The notes: generated by a model not told the origin, from the sequence alone. A DNA stretch of 64,000 bases from an uncultured Caldilineaceae bacterium (GCA_951813625.1 CATOTS010000019.1:62001-126000); one strand, 5' to 3'. Shown: positions 27,195-36,513, counted from the first letter of the stretch. Numbers and translations are program-made.

Positions 27195-27305
27195 GCCTCC
27201 GCCCCGAGACCCATGCATTGCCCGGATTCCAGGCTGCTAAGCAAAGACAGACCGAAAGGAAGCCGTTTCGGACGTAAGAGAAGCAACGCCAGGAGCGTGG
27301 ACACC

Positions 27306-28634
27306 GTGCCAGGCCAGGCCGAAAGTCTGTCGGAATTCGAGAAGCTCACCGACACTCCGCACGCCGCGTCCTGGCTGCAACGTGATGCCGGAGTGCGCCA
27401 AGCAGCCAGAAGGACCATCCTGTCGGCGCTGCTCCTCCTGCTGTTGTTCCTCACCGCGTCCACCTGGCTGGGTTGTTTTCCACTTCCACCTCCACTCCGT
27501 CCTCCGCCGCCTACCCTGCCCCCCGCCGACCCGAACGAGTGCTCCAATGGCATCGCAGTCCCTCACCCGTCCTATCACTTTGAGCTGGTCGACGACTGCG
27601 AAACCCTCCTGCTCGTCCGCGACAGGCTCGCCGGAGACGGTAGGCAGTTGTACTGGAGCGGGCAAAATTCGATCCTGGAATGGAGAGGCGTAGAGGTCGA
27701 CGATTCAGACGATTCAGACGGGTCAGTGAGGGTTGTTTCGCTGCGTCTCTATAGCTCTGGCCTCGAAGGCGATATCCCACCGGACCTGGGCAAGCTCTCC
27801 CATCTGTCCGCGCTTACGCTCTACGAAAACCGGCTGAAAGGAACCATCCCACCAGAATTGGCCAACCTCTCCAAGCTGAAGTGGTTGGATCTCGATCACA
27901 ACCGGTTGACAGGTAGCATACCGGAAGAGCTCGGCACTCTCACCAACTTGAGGACCTTTAGCGCCGGCGCCAATCAACTGACAGGCGCCCTGCCCGCATC
28001 CCTCGGCAACCTCTCCCTGCTTTGGAAGTTGAACCTCGCCGCCAATCAACTATCAGGTCCGATTCCCGCCGAGCTGGGCAATCTCTCCAATCTGGAACAT
28101 ATGGACCTTGCCCACAACCAGTTGACGGGAAGCATTCCGCCAGAGCTGGGTCTTCTCGAGAACCTGCGCTACCTGTACTTGGCCGACAACCAGTTGACCG
28201 GAGAGATTCCGGCAGAACTGGGCAGACTTGCCAACCTCATGTTATTGGAACCGGCGGTGAACCAGTTGACAGGTCCGATTCCGCCTGAGCTGTCCAATCT
28301 CACAAATCTGTACTATCTGCACCTGCATGAGAACGACCTCTCGGGGGAGATACCCCCTCAGCTGGGAAGCCTCGCATCACTAGTCTCGCTGGAACTATCG
28401 CATAACCAGTTGACCGGCGAGATCCCTGGGGAACTGGCCACCCTCAGCAAGCTGAGGCTTCTGAACCTCTCCGACAACCGGTTGGAGGGAGCGATTCCGG
28501 CTGAACTTGGCACACTGGCAGAACTGGCGCAGCTGTTCATCGCCGGAAATTTTCTCGACGGCTGTCTGCCGCCAACCTGGCGAACAATTGACAAAAACGA
28601 CCTGGCCAGGTCCGGGCTGACCTTTTGCGAGTAA
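27306..28634 (+). CDS. Exported single-cassette LRR lipoprotein-like protein
   Basis: A 442-residue LRR paralogue with one cassette of about 11 LRRs. The frame is open from 27057, but the upstream part contains a decayed LRR; GTG at 27306 has AGGAG 10 nt upstream and gives a 57-residue leader to Cys, the same length as in the paralogue at 21503. The leader ends LTASTWLGC and is followed by a Pro-rich linker (PPPLRPPPPTLPP). The N-cap is CSNGIAVPHPSYHFELVDDC, with an Asp/Ser insertion after the W-GV motif (DDSDDSDGS). The C-cap is GCLPPTW...SGLTFCE. The start is the least certain among the six. Confidence 0.85.
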   Translation: MPGQAESLSEFEKLTDTPHAASWLQRDAGVRQAARRTILSALLLLLLFLTASTWLGCFPLPPPLRPPPPTLPPADPNECSNGIAVPHPSYHFELVDDCETLLLVRDRLAGDGRQLYWSGQNSILEWRGVEVDDSDDSDGSVRVVSLRLYSSGLEGDIPPDLGKLSHLSALTLYENRLKGTIPPELANLSKLKWLDLDHNRLTGSIPEELGTLTNLRTFSAGANQLTGALPASLGNLSLLWKLNLAANQLSGPIPAELGNLSNLEHMDLAHNQLTGSIPPELGLLENLRYLYLADNQLTGEIPAELGRLANLMLLEPAVNQLTGPIPPELSNLTNLYYLHLHENDLSGEIPPQLGSLASLVSLELSHNQLTGEIPGELATLSKLRLLNLSDNRLEGAIPAELGTLAELAQLFIAGNFLDGCLPPTWRTIDKNDLARSGLTFCE

Positions 28635-28766
28635 ACAATGAAAGGTGCGCCAAAGGGACATCTTCTCGACCCGTCGCCCTCACTGGAAGGAATTCAGGAT
28701 CCGCTTGCTGAAGGGGGCCTGATAGTTCACACCGGTCTTCGCGCTGCAACAGGGAGGACGGCAAGG

Positions 28767-30404
28767 ATGGCTGACGATGCAATGACTACAATCAATCACA
28801 TCCAACCGCGACGGAAGACCAGAAGAAGGGTTCTGATTCCGCCGCTCGTGCTTCTCCTGTTCCTCAGCATGTCCACCTGGCTTGGGTGCAACATGGGGTA
28901 TGCATCCCTACTGCCGCCTACCACTATCCCAGCCGATCCAAGCGAATGTTCCAATGGGATCGCAGTTCCCGACCCCTTGGAGAATCCCGGCCTGGTGGAG
29001 GATTGCGAGATTCTTCTGGGCATTAGAGATTCCCTCGCCGCCAGAGCTCGGTTGAATTGGAGCCAGAAGCAATCAATCTACCACTGGGAAGGCATAGGCA
29101 TTGACACGGCAACGCTACCCTTGCGAGTAACATGGCTGCGGATCAATCATAAGTTTCTGGCGGGAACCATTCCTCCGGAACTGGGGAGCCTCTCAAGTCT
29201 TGCAGTACTAGATCTCAGCAAGAACGACTTAATCGGAGAGATTCCGGCCGAGTTGGGAGATCTGGCCAACCTGGTTGAGCTCAGACTCGCTTCCAATGAA
29301 CTAACCGGAATTCTGCCGCCCGAACTGGGGAACCTTTCCAATCTGCTGGTTCTGATGGTTTCCTGGAACGATCTGACAGGAGAGATCCCCGCAGAGTTTG
29401 GGAATCTATCCGGGCTGCAATGGCTTAGGCTCGACGACAACAATCTTTCAGGATCCATTCCACCCGAATTGGGGAAACTCTCGAATCTATTGGGTCTCTA
29501 CCTTTCCAGGAACCCCCTTGAAGTAGCCATTCCGTCAGAGCTGGGCAATCTTACAAATTTGAAGGGCCTGTATCTGGAGGAAAACTATCTGACGGGGGAG
29601 ATACCGCCGCAACTTGGCAACCTCTCTAATCTCGAGGGAATGTACCTCACCACGAACCAGCTGACCGGAACTCTTCCGGCTGAACTGGCCCAACTCACAA
29701 AGCTCCGCTGGCTCGACCTCTCCAGGAACGATCTGACCGGCGGGATCCCTCCGGAGTTCGCCGGCCTCTCCAGCCTCAGTTCGCTTGAACTCCCCTGGAA
29801 TCAGTTGTCGGGTGCCATCCCCGGGCAGCTGGGCGACCTACCCTCATTGACCCGGCTGCGACTCTTTCCTGGAAACCGGTTTAGCGGCTGCATTCCTGTG
29901 AAGCTGCGGCAGATATTTGGTGAATATATGGGGCCGCCCGTTCTACCGTTCTGCGACCGTATTCGGACCTGTTCCAATGGCGTAGCCGTCGCCCAACCGC
30001 AGGAAAACGCAGCGTTGGTCGCGGACTGCGCTTTACTCCTCGATGCCCGCGACACGCTGGCCGGCGATGCCTCCCTCAACTGGACTGCAAGCGTACCCAT
30101 CAGCCTCTGGCAGGGCGTAGAGATTGGCGCTTCCCTGGAGCAGCCGCGCGTGACGAAAATTCGGCTCATCGACAGAGGACTGACCGGCCGGATTCCTTCC
30201 ATGTTGGCAGGCCTCGACCGCCTGGATACCCTGGGCCTGGCCTGGAATCACCTGCAAGGGGACGTTCCCGAAGACCTGAAACGATTGGACGGTCTACGGG
30301 AAATCCGTCTTGAAGGCAACGCGTTGAGCGGCTGCCTGCCGCAGAATTGGCAAACAATAGAGGTAAGCGACTTGTCCGAGTCAGGGTTGCGCTTCTGTCA
30401 GTGA
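28767..30404 (+). CDS. Exported two-cassette LRR lipoprotein-like protein
   Basis: A 545-residue LRR paralogue. The frame opens at 28638, directly after the previous stop, but ATG at 28767 has AGGGAGG (28751-28757) 9 nt upstream and gives a compact signal: basic RRKTRRR, a hydrophobic core and MSTWLGC with Cys41. The first cassette has the N-cap CSNGIAVPDPLENPGLVEDC and about 10 LRRs, one of them degenerate (NPLEVAIPSELG). The second is the small two-LRR cassette ending GCLPQNW and LRFCQ. Cap cysteines are retained in both cassettes. The role is presumed extracellular binding. Confidence 0.9.
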   Translation: MADDAMTTINHIQPRRKTRRRVLIPPLVLLLFLSMSTWLGCNMGYASLLPPTTIPADPSECSNGIAVPDPLENPGLVEDCEILLGIRDSLAARARLNWSQKQSIYHWEGIGIDTATLPLRVTWLRINHKFLAGTIPPELGSLSSLAVLDLSKNDLIGEIPAELGDLANLVELRLASNELTGILPPELGNLSNLLVLMVSWNDLTGEIPAEFGNLSGLQWLRLDDNNLSGSIPPELGKLSNLLGLYLSRNPLEVAIPSELGNLTNLKGLYLEENYLTGEIPPQLGNLSNLEGMYLTTNQLTGTLPAELAQLTKLRWLDLSRNDLTGGIPPEFAGLSSLSSLELPWNQLSGAIPGQLGDLPSLTRLRLFPGNRFSGCIPVKLRQIFGEYMGPPVLPFCDRIRTCSNGVAVAQPQENAALVADCALLLDARDTLAGDASLNWTASVPISLWQGVEIGASLEQPRVTKIRLIDRGLTGRIPSMLAGLDRLDTLGLAWNHLQGDVPEDLKRLDGLREIRLEGNALSGCLPQNWQTIEVSDLSESGLRFCQ

Positions 30405-30525
30405 AAAGTGGAGATCGCGGTTCCGTCAGTGCCAGATAAAACGACGAACTGGTTCATCACGCCCTGCACCCGCCGACAATGCTGACGTTCGAATCGACAT
30501 CAAATAGAAACAAGGAGTTGCCAAG

Positions 30526-32673
30526 ATGGAACTACCCAACGGGAGAGTAATGCAAGTGTCAGTAGCGGAGCGCCAGTCCCCGAGCCAGGCCTCCATCTTT
30601 GCCGACCAGCGCAGGGAAACGCGTGAACGCAGTCGCAAAAGGGTTGCCGCTGCACTGCTTGTGCTGGTGACATTCCTCACTGCCTCGATCTGGCTAGGCT
30701 GTGTGCAACCGCCGCCACCGCCGTCACCGCGGCCACCGCCGCCGACTCCGATCCCAACACCTTTCCCAGCTGACCCGGCCGCGTGTTCCGCCGGCGTCGC
30801 GGTCGAGACGCCGCTGGAGAATCCCGGACTGGTCGAAGACTGCGTAACACTCTTGAAGATAAGAGACAACCTGGTGGGCGAGGGAAGGTACTTGTACTGG
30901 AGCGGCGAGACTTCCATTCTGACTTGGGAAGGGGTTGTTGTCGACACCGAAGCAGAGCAGCCCAGAGTCGTAGGCCTCAACCTTTATGCGTACGGGCTGG
31001 GGGGAGAAATCCCTCTGCAACTTGGCTCTCTTGCCGCATTGCAGGAACTGGTCCTGGGCAGAAACAGTCTGACCGGGGCCATCCCGACACAGCTGGGCGA
31101 TCTGTCCAATCTGGAGGTCCTTGCCCTCTTCTCCAACGACCTGACCGGAAGCCTGCCCGCTGAACTGGGCCAGCTCTCCAATCTTTCGTCACTGCTTGTC
31201 GAGGAGAATGAGCTAACCGGCGGAATTCCGCAGGAGTTGGGCAATCTCTCTGATCTGATCTGGCTGAATCTGGGACACAACCAGTTATCTGGTGAAATCC
31301 CCGCCGGGCTAGGCAGGCTTTCCAGTCTCCAGGGTTTTGACGTCGGCGGCAACCGGCTGACTGGACCAATCCCACCCGAGTTGGGCAGGCTTTCTGAGCT
31401 GACCGGACTCATACTCGAAGACAACAGATTGACGGGAAGCGTTCCAACAGAGTTAGGCAATCTCTCGAGCTTGGAGCGGCTTGACCTCTCCCGCAATCAG
31501 CTTACAGGTGGCATTCCATCAGAATTGGCCCGTCTTTCAGTCCTGCGCCATCTTCGCCTTTCCTCCAACCAGTTAACGGGCGGCATATCTGCCGGGCTGG
31601 GCAGTTTAACTAATCTGGAGTCCCTGCACCTGGAGGCCAACCAGCTGTCGGGAGGCATTCCTGAAGAACTGGGCAATCTCAATGGTCTGTACGGGCTATA
31701 CCTGCACGAGAACGAACTCTCAGGAAGCATACCCGGCGAGCTGGGCAGTCTTGCAGAGTTGCGACGGCTCTCAGTCTACTCCAACCGCCTGACGGGCGAG
31801 ATTCCGGCAGAGTTGGGCAGTCTCAACCGTCTGTGGGAGTTGAAGCTCGCCGGGAACGAACTTACAGGAGTCATTCCTCCAGAGTTGGCCCGCCTTTCCA
31901 GCGCAGAGCTGATAGATCTCTCAGGCAATGACTTTTCTGGGCCCATTCCTCCTGAAATGGGTGGACTCTCGCGACTGGGCCAGCTGAAGCTCTCGGGCAA
32001 CCAACTCACGGGAGAGATTCCTGTAGAACTGGGTGGTCTCCGCTGGCTCTACGAATTGGATCTTTCCGACAACAAGCTGGATGGAGAGATTCGAGCGGAC
32101 CTGAGCCCCCTGTCGGATCTGGGCGCGTTGTTCGTTTCCGGCAATCAATTGGGCGGGTGCTTCCCCGAAACCTGGCGTAGCATCAATGAGAATGACCTTT
32201 TGGACGCAGCAGTTCCCTTCTGCAGCCGCCAGGCCCTTTGCTCCAACGGCGTTGCCGTTGAAAATCCAAACGAGAATGGCGGGCTGGTATCGGACTGCGC
32301 CCTGCTTCTGGATCTCCGCGACACACTGGCCGGCGCGGGCTCGCTGGACTGGAGCGAAGATGTCTCCATCGACACCTGGAAAGGGGTAGAGATTGGCGCC
32401 TACGATGAGGAGCAGCGGGTAACCGCGCTCCAGCTTGTCGACAACGGGCTGACAGGCCAGGTTCCCGCACAGCTGGCAGGCCTGGACGGCTTGCAGACCC
32501 TGGATCTCTCCTGGAATCTGCTAGGGGGAGAGATTCCGGACAGCTTGGGCCGGCTGGACAGTCTACGGGAACTCCGTCTCGAAGGGAACCAGCTGTGGGG
32601 ATGTTTGCCGTCGAAGTGGCGCACACTCCACGACAGCGACCTGGCCGAGACAGGGCTGCCCTTCTGCCGATAG
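30526..32673 (+). CDS. Exported two-cassette LRR lipoprotein-like protein
   Basis: A 715-residue LRR paralogue. ATG at 30526 has AAGGAG (30512-30517) 8 nt upstream. A basic N-tail is followed by a hydrophobic stretch ending LTASIWLGC (Cys59) and a marked Pro-rich linker of PPPPPSPRPPPPTPIPTP type. Cassette 1 has about 16 LRRs, cassette 2 has 2 LRRs and ends GCLPSKW...GLPFCR. One repeat is altered at the conserved IP positions (GGISAGLG), another at GEIRADL. This is the last gene of the LRR cluster; the next gene is unrelated. Confidence 0.91.
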   Translation: MELPNGRVMQVSVAERQSPSQASIFADQRRETRERSRKRVAAALLVLVTFLTASIWLGCVQPPPPPSPRPPPPTPIPTPFPADPAACSAGVAVETPLENPGLVEDCVTLLKIRDNLVGEGRYLYWSGETSILTWEGVVVDTEAEQPRVVGLNLYAYGLGGEIPLQLGSLAALQELVLGRNSLTGAIPTQLGDLSNLEVLALFSNDLTGSLPAELGQLSNLSSLLVEENELTGGIPQELGNLSDLIWLNLGHNQLSGEIPAGLGRLSSLQGFDVGGNRLTGPIPPELGRLSELTGLILEDNRLTGSVPTELGNLSSLERLDLSRNQLTGGIPSELARLSVLRHLRLSSNQLTGGISAGLGSLTNLESLHLEANQLSGGIPEELGNLNGLYGLYLHENELSGSIPGELGSLAELRRLSVYSNRLTGEIPAELGSLNRLWELKLAGNELTGVIPPELARLSSAELIDLSGNDFSGPIPPEMGGLSRLGQLKLSGNQLTGEIPVELGGLRWLYELDLSDNKLDGEIRADLSPLSDLGALFVSGNQLGGCFPETWRSINENDLLDAAVPFCSRQALCSNGVAVENPNENGGLVSDCALLLDLRDTLAGAGSLDWSEDVSIDTWKGVEIGAYDEEQRVTALQLVDNGLTGQVPAQLAGLDGLQTLDLSWNLLGGEIPDSLGRLDSLRELRLEGNQLWGCLPSKWRTLHDSDLAETGLPFCR

Positions 32674-32766
32674 GGTATCGCTGCCTCTTGTCGTTTACTT
32701 CAAGAGCGTTCCAAAACAGTGCTATCCTTTTCCGGGAAGGCCCCGCCATCTACCAGGCAGGAGCAA

Positions 32767-34983
32767 ATGACAATCCCATCCGACTACACCGAGCGCGTCT
32801 ACGCCGGCGTCCTTGGCAAACTCATCGGCGTCTACCTCGGCCGCCCCTTCGAGGGCTGGACCTACGAGATGCTCAGCGACAAATTCGGCGAAATCAACTA
32901 CTACGTCCATGAGGCGCTGGACGTGCCCCTAATCGTCACCGACGACGATCTCTCGGGCACCTTCACCTTCCTGCGCGCCCTGCCCGACTACGGCAACCGC
33001 CGCGACATAACGCCCGCGCAGATCGGCCAGAGCTGGCTCAACTACATCATCGAGGAACGCACCATCCTCTGGTGGGGCGGCATGGGCAACTCGACCGAAC
33101 ACACCGCGTTTCTGCGCCTCAAGGAGGGCGTCCCCGCCCCCCGCAGCGGCTCGATCGCCCTCAACGGCCAGGTCGTCGCCGAGCAGATCGGCGCCCAGAT
33201 CTTCATCGACGGTTGGGCTATGGTTGCCCCGGGAGACCCGGAGCTCGCCGCCGAGCTCGCGCGCAATGCCGGCAGCGTCTCCCACGACGGCGTCGCCATA
33301 CACGGCGCGCAGGTGCTGGCCGCCATGGAGGCGCAGGCATTCGTCGAGAGCGACATCAACCGCCTGATCGACACCGGACTCGCAGTCATCCCCGCCGACT
33401 CTCTTATCCGCACAATGATCGACCAAATCCGCGAATGGCACGCAGCCAACGGCGACAACTGGCGCGCGACCCGCCAGAATATCGCCGCCAACTTCGGCTA
33501 CGACAAGTACGGCGGCAACTGCCACATGCTGCCCAATCACGCCCTGATAATCCACGCGCTCCTCCACGGCGACGATGACTTCCAAAAGTCTCTCATGATC
33601 GTCAACACCAGCGGCTGGGACACCGACTGCAACTCCGGCAACGTCGGCTGCCTCCTCGGCATCAAGAACGGCCTGGCCGGCATCGAGAGCGGGCCCGACT
33701 TCCGTGGCCCCGTCGCCGACCGCCTCTACCTGCCAACGGCTGACGGCGGCCGCGCCGTCACCGACGCCGTGACCGAGAGCATCCGCGTCGCCAACGTGGG
33801 CCGCGCCCTGGCGCAGGAGCCCGCCCTCGCGCCGAAGAACGGGGCCCGCTATCACTTCGAGCTGCCCGGATCGGTCCAGGGCTTCATGCCCGACGAAAGC
33901 CCGGCCAGCCGCGGAACGCTCACGCTCGCAAACACCGCCGGCCACAGCCTGAACGGCAACCGTAGCTTAGCGCTCCACTTCAACGGCGTCGCCGCCGGTC
34001 GCGAAGCGCGCGCCGCTACGCATACCTTCATCCCTTCCAGCGAGATCGCCAACTACTTCGAGCAACGCGGCTACGCTCTGCTCGCCTCGCCTTCCCTCCA
34101 CCCCGGTCAGACCGTCTCAGCCGCGCTGCAGGCAGGCGCCGGCAACGCGCACACCGTCAACGCCGCCCTCTTCCTGCGCCGCTACGCCGCACAGGACGAC
34201 CGCCTGATCCTGGTCCACGGGCCCTCGCAAATGCTCAAACCGGGCGCACGCCATACCTTCACCTGGCAGTTGGACGGTGCCGGCAACGAGCCAATCGCGG
34301 AAGTCGGCGTGGCGATCAGCAGCCCCGTCCGCACACAGGGGAGCATATATCTCGACTACCTCACCTGGTCGGGAGAGCCAAACGTCTCCTTCAGCCGCCC
34401 TGACGCCGCACCCGACCGCAGCCGCCCGTCGTCAGCGCCCCGGATGTGGCGCCGCGCCTGGGTAGACGCTGTCGACAGTTTCGATCCCCGCTGGCCGGAA
34501 GCCTTCCGCATCGTCCAGAACCGCGGCCGCGGCCTCCTGATGACCGGTACACGCGAATGGCGTAACTACACCGTCCAGTCCGCGCTGACCCTGCACTTGT
34601 GCACAGCCGCAGGCATCGCCGCGCGCGTGCAGGGCATGAGACGCTACTATGCCCTGCTCCTCTGCCGCGACGCCGGCGGAAACGGAGTCGCCAGGCTCGT
34701 GCGCGCCCTCGACGGCGATACGGTCCTCGCCGAGGCCCCCTTCGCCTGGGAGTACGGCGAGACCCGCAAGTTTCAGCTGCGCGTCACCGGCAACCGCATC
34801 CGCGCCGCTATCGACAGCCTCGAAGAATCGCTTTTCGATGTCACCGACGACGCGCTCGACGGCGGCGGCGTCGCGCTCGTTGTCGAGGAGGGCCGCGTCA
34901 TGAGCGACGCTGTGATCGTTCAGCCCTGGCCGGCAAGCACGGGAGCAGTCCACAATCGGTATTCAGATTCCTGTACCTCATGA
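32767..34983 (+). CDS. ADP-ribosylglycohydrolase-family protein with large C-terminal extension
   Basis: A 738-residue protein. The N-terminal about 340 residues match the ADP-ribosylglycohydrolase family (PF03747): LGKLIGVYLGRPFEGW, an acidic metal site VTDDDLSGT (Asp59-Asp61), and GWDTDCNSGNVGCLLG (Asp285, Asp287). These are the Mg-binding motifs of enzymes that remove ADP-ribose. The remaining 400 residues look all-beta and contain two possible carbohydrate-binding or concanavalin-like sections; no domain name is certain. ATG at 32767 has AGGAG only 3 nt upstream. The last 12 or so codons and the TGA are supplied by the interspersed repeat (starts at 34946), so the native C-terminus may have been replaced. 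Confidence 0.85.
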   Translation: MTIPSDYTERVYAGVLGKLIGVYLGRPFEGWTYEMLSDKFGEINYYVHEALDVPLIVTDDDLSGTFTFLRALPDYGNRRDITPAQIGQSWLNYIIEERTILWWGGMGNSTEHTAFLRLKEGVPAPRSGSIALNGQVVAEQIGAQIFIDGWAMVAPGDPELAAELARNAGSVSHDGVAIHGAQVLAAMEAQAFVESDINRLIDTGLAVIPADSLIRTMIDQIREWHAANGDNWRATRQNIAANFGYDKYGGNCHMLPNHALIIHALLHGDDDFQKSLMIVNTSGWDTDCNSGNVGCLLGIKNGLAGIESGPDFRGPVADRLYLPTADGGRAVTDAVTESIRVANVGRALAQEPALAPKNGARYHFELPGSVQGFMPDESPASRGTLTLANTAGHSLNGNRSLALHFNGVAAGREARAATHTFIPSSEIANYFEQRGYALLASPSLHPGQTVSAALQAGAGNAHTVNAALFLRRYAAQDDRLILVHGPSQMLKPGARHTFTWQLDGAGNEPIAEVGVAISSPVRTQGSIYLDYLTWSGEPNVSFSRPDAAPDRSRPSSAPRMWRRAWVDAVDSFDPRWPEAFRIVQNRGRGLLMTGTREWRNYTVQSALTLHLCTAAGIAARVQGMRRYYALLLCRDAGGNGVARLVRALDGDTVLAEAPFAWEYGETRKFQLRVTGNRIRAAIDSLEESLFDVTDDALDGGGVALVVEEGRVMSDAVIVQPWPASTGAVHNRYSDSCTS

Positions 34984-35385
34984 AGCAACGCCCCCCTGAC
35001 CCAACCCGCAGTTGGCGTTCTTCGTGGAGATTCGTGCGGCCTCGTGGATTAGGCCTTTGACGTTGCAGTTCGAGTTTCGGCCATTCCGAGTTCCGGCAGT
35101 TCCGGCCGTTCTGGACGGTCGGGCCTGCGGCCCTCCCTTGTGCGGGGGGACTCCCCCCGCAACGCCCCCCTGACACCCCTCTACCCGCCGAGTGTAGGAT
35201 CTAATGTCGCCTTGCGCAACCCGCGGCCTAACGCGCCGCCCCCATTTCAGCGAAAGCCGCGGCCGCGGCAGGTGCAGGCACAGGGCCTGCCCCTCGCCCC
35301 ACCAGAAATGGAAGACTATTTCAGCCACCGCTGGCACGAAGTCCCAGCCAGACGATTCCCACCCCAATAGTGGGCTGCGCTCCGA
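34946..35385 (+). repeat. Interspersed hairpin repeat, copy 3
   Basis: It begins CAGTCCACAATCGG inside the ADP-ribosylglycohydrolase frame and ends near CACCCCAATAGTGGGCTGCG. The core at about 35115-35180 has the same two perfect stem-loops. Compared with copy 2 it carries a replaced or inserted stretch at about 34985-35110. It fills the gap up to the Dam gene; I see no other feature there. Confidence 0.88.
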
Positions 35386-35465
35386 GGGTGCCAACCGGTT
35401 GAAACGGTGGATCAACTATGCGATAATGGATCGGGAATCCGCCTCTTTCGCGCCTGTTGACCGCC

Positions 35466-36425
35466 ATGCCCGGCTCTTACCCAACCCAGCTCGCATTTCC
35501 CTTCTCACATAGCCGCGGCCCCGGCGCGAGACCCTTTCTCAAATGGGCCGGCGGCAAGGGCCAGCTTCTCGATCAGATTGGAAGACACCTGCCCCCGGAG
35601 CTGAGAGAAGGCCGCATAACCAAGTACGCCGAGCCGTTCATCGGCGGCGGCGCGGTCTTCTTTTCTATCGCCAACCGGTTCGGCCTGCGCAAATGCTTCA
35701 TCTCCGATATGAACGAGGACCTGATCCTGGCCTACCGTACGATTCAGCAGCAGGTCGAGGCGCTGATCCATCGCCTGGAGGAGATCCAGCGTCATTACTA
35801 CGGCCTGACGCCGGGTGCCCGGAAAGAGTTCTTCTATGAAGTCCGGCAGAAATTCAATCGAGCCCGCGGCCGCAGCGACGGTTCCTTGTGGCGCCACGAC
35901 GCGGCCATCCAGGTAGCCCGCCTCATCTTTCTGAATCGGACCTGTTTCAACGGGCTCTACCGGGTCAATTCTCGCGGCGACTTCAACGTTCCCTTCGGAA
36001 ATTACCGCAACCCGAGAATCTGTGACGCGCCCAACCTGCGCTCCGTTTCGCACTCGTTTCAGAATGCAGAGATTCACTTCGGCGATTTCACCGCCTGCAA
36101 AGCCTTTGTCGACGAGAGGACCTTCGTCTATCTGGATCCTCCCTACCGCCCGATCAGCCGCACCGCCAGCTTCAACGCCTACTACAAGAACCCCTTCGAC
36201 GACGCCGAACAACGGCGTCTGGCCGGCTTCTACCAGCAGTTGGGCAGCGCCGGCGCCAGGCTCATGCTCAGCAATTCGGACCCGCACAACGAGAACCCGC
36301 AGGACATGTTCTTCGAAGAACTCTATGCCGGATTCAGCATCCACAAGGTGGTCGCGAGCCGCCGCATCAACAGCAACGGCGCAAAGCGCGGGCCGATCAC
36401 GGAACTGTTGATTACGAACTACTGA
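35466..36425 (+). CDS. Dam-type N6-adenine DNA methyltransferase (D12 class)
   Basis: A 319-residue SAM-dependent adenine methyltransferase. The SAM-binding motif is PFLKWAGGKGQ near the N-terminus, followed by the EPFIGGGAVFF segment; the catalytic motif is DPPY (in FVYLDPPYRP). Full-length domains are present and the C-terminal NSNGAKRGPITELLITNY is typical for the family. TTG at 35457 is an alternative start; no strong ribosome-binding site is seen. No restriction endonuclease is adjacent, so it is probably a solitary methylase (GATC-type by family, not proven). It stands next to a toxin-antitoxin pair, a common accessory-region neighbourhood. Confidence 0.94.
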   Translation: MPGSYPTQLAFPFSHSRGPGARPFLKWAGGKGQLLDQIGRHLPPELREGRITKYAEPFIGGGAVFFSIANRFGLRKCFISDMNEDLILAYRTIQQQVEALIHRLEEIQRHYYGLTPGARKEFFYEVRQKFNRARGRSDGSLWRHDAAIQVARLIFLNRTCFNGLYRVNSRGDFNVPFGNYRNPRICDAPNLRSVSHSFQNAEIHFGDFTACKAFVDERTFVYLDPPYRPISRTASFNAYYKNPFDDAEQRRLAGFYQQLGSAGARLMLSNSDPHNENPQDMFFEELYAGFSIHKVVASRRINSNGAKRGPITELLITNY

Positions 36426-36513
36426 GGGGGCGAAAGCAAGTTGCCGGTTTCATCTGATCTAGCGGTAAGATGGAGAGAGCGTAGGGTCAGGACCCGTTCA
36501 CAGGAGGCCACTC

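Larger units (their letters stand above)
25898..27305. other. Gene-poor gap within the LRR cluster, containing LRR remnants
   Basis: No intact gene is apparent. Base composition is lower in GC than the flanking genes. The gap holds a 10-bp tandem repeat (26471-26520), a repeated 14-mer (26883-26925), a decayed LRR C-cap (26967-27014), a GC hairpin (27047-27064) and a decayed LRR unit (27099-27194). Related short strings of the form CTAC-CTG-AA-TCATG recur near 26399, 26699 and 26780. I interpret it as the debris of one or more lost LRR genes. Confidence 0.55.

Noticed and set aside
17500-32673. CRISPR array or assembly-collapsed tandem repeat
   Set aside because: The 72-bp periodicity reflects in-frame 24-residue LRRs with varied sequences and intact caps, not identical repeats with unique spacers.
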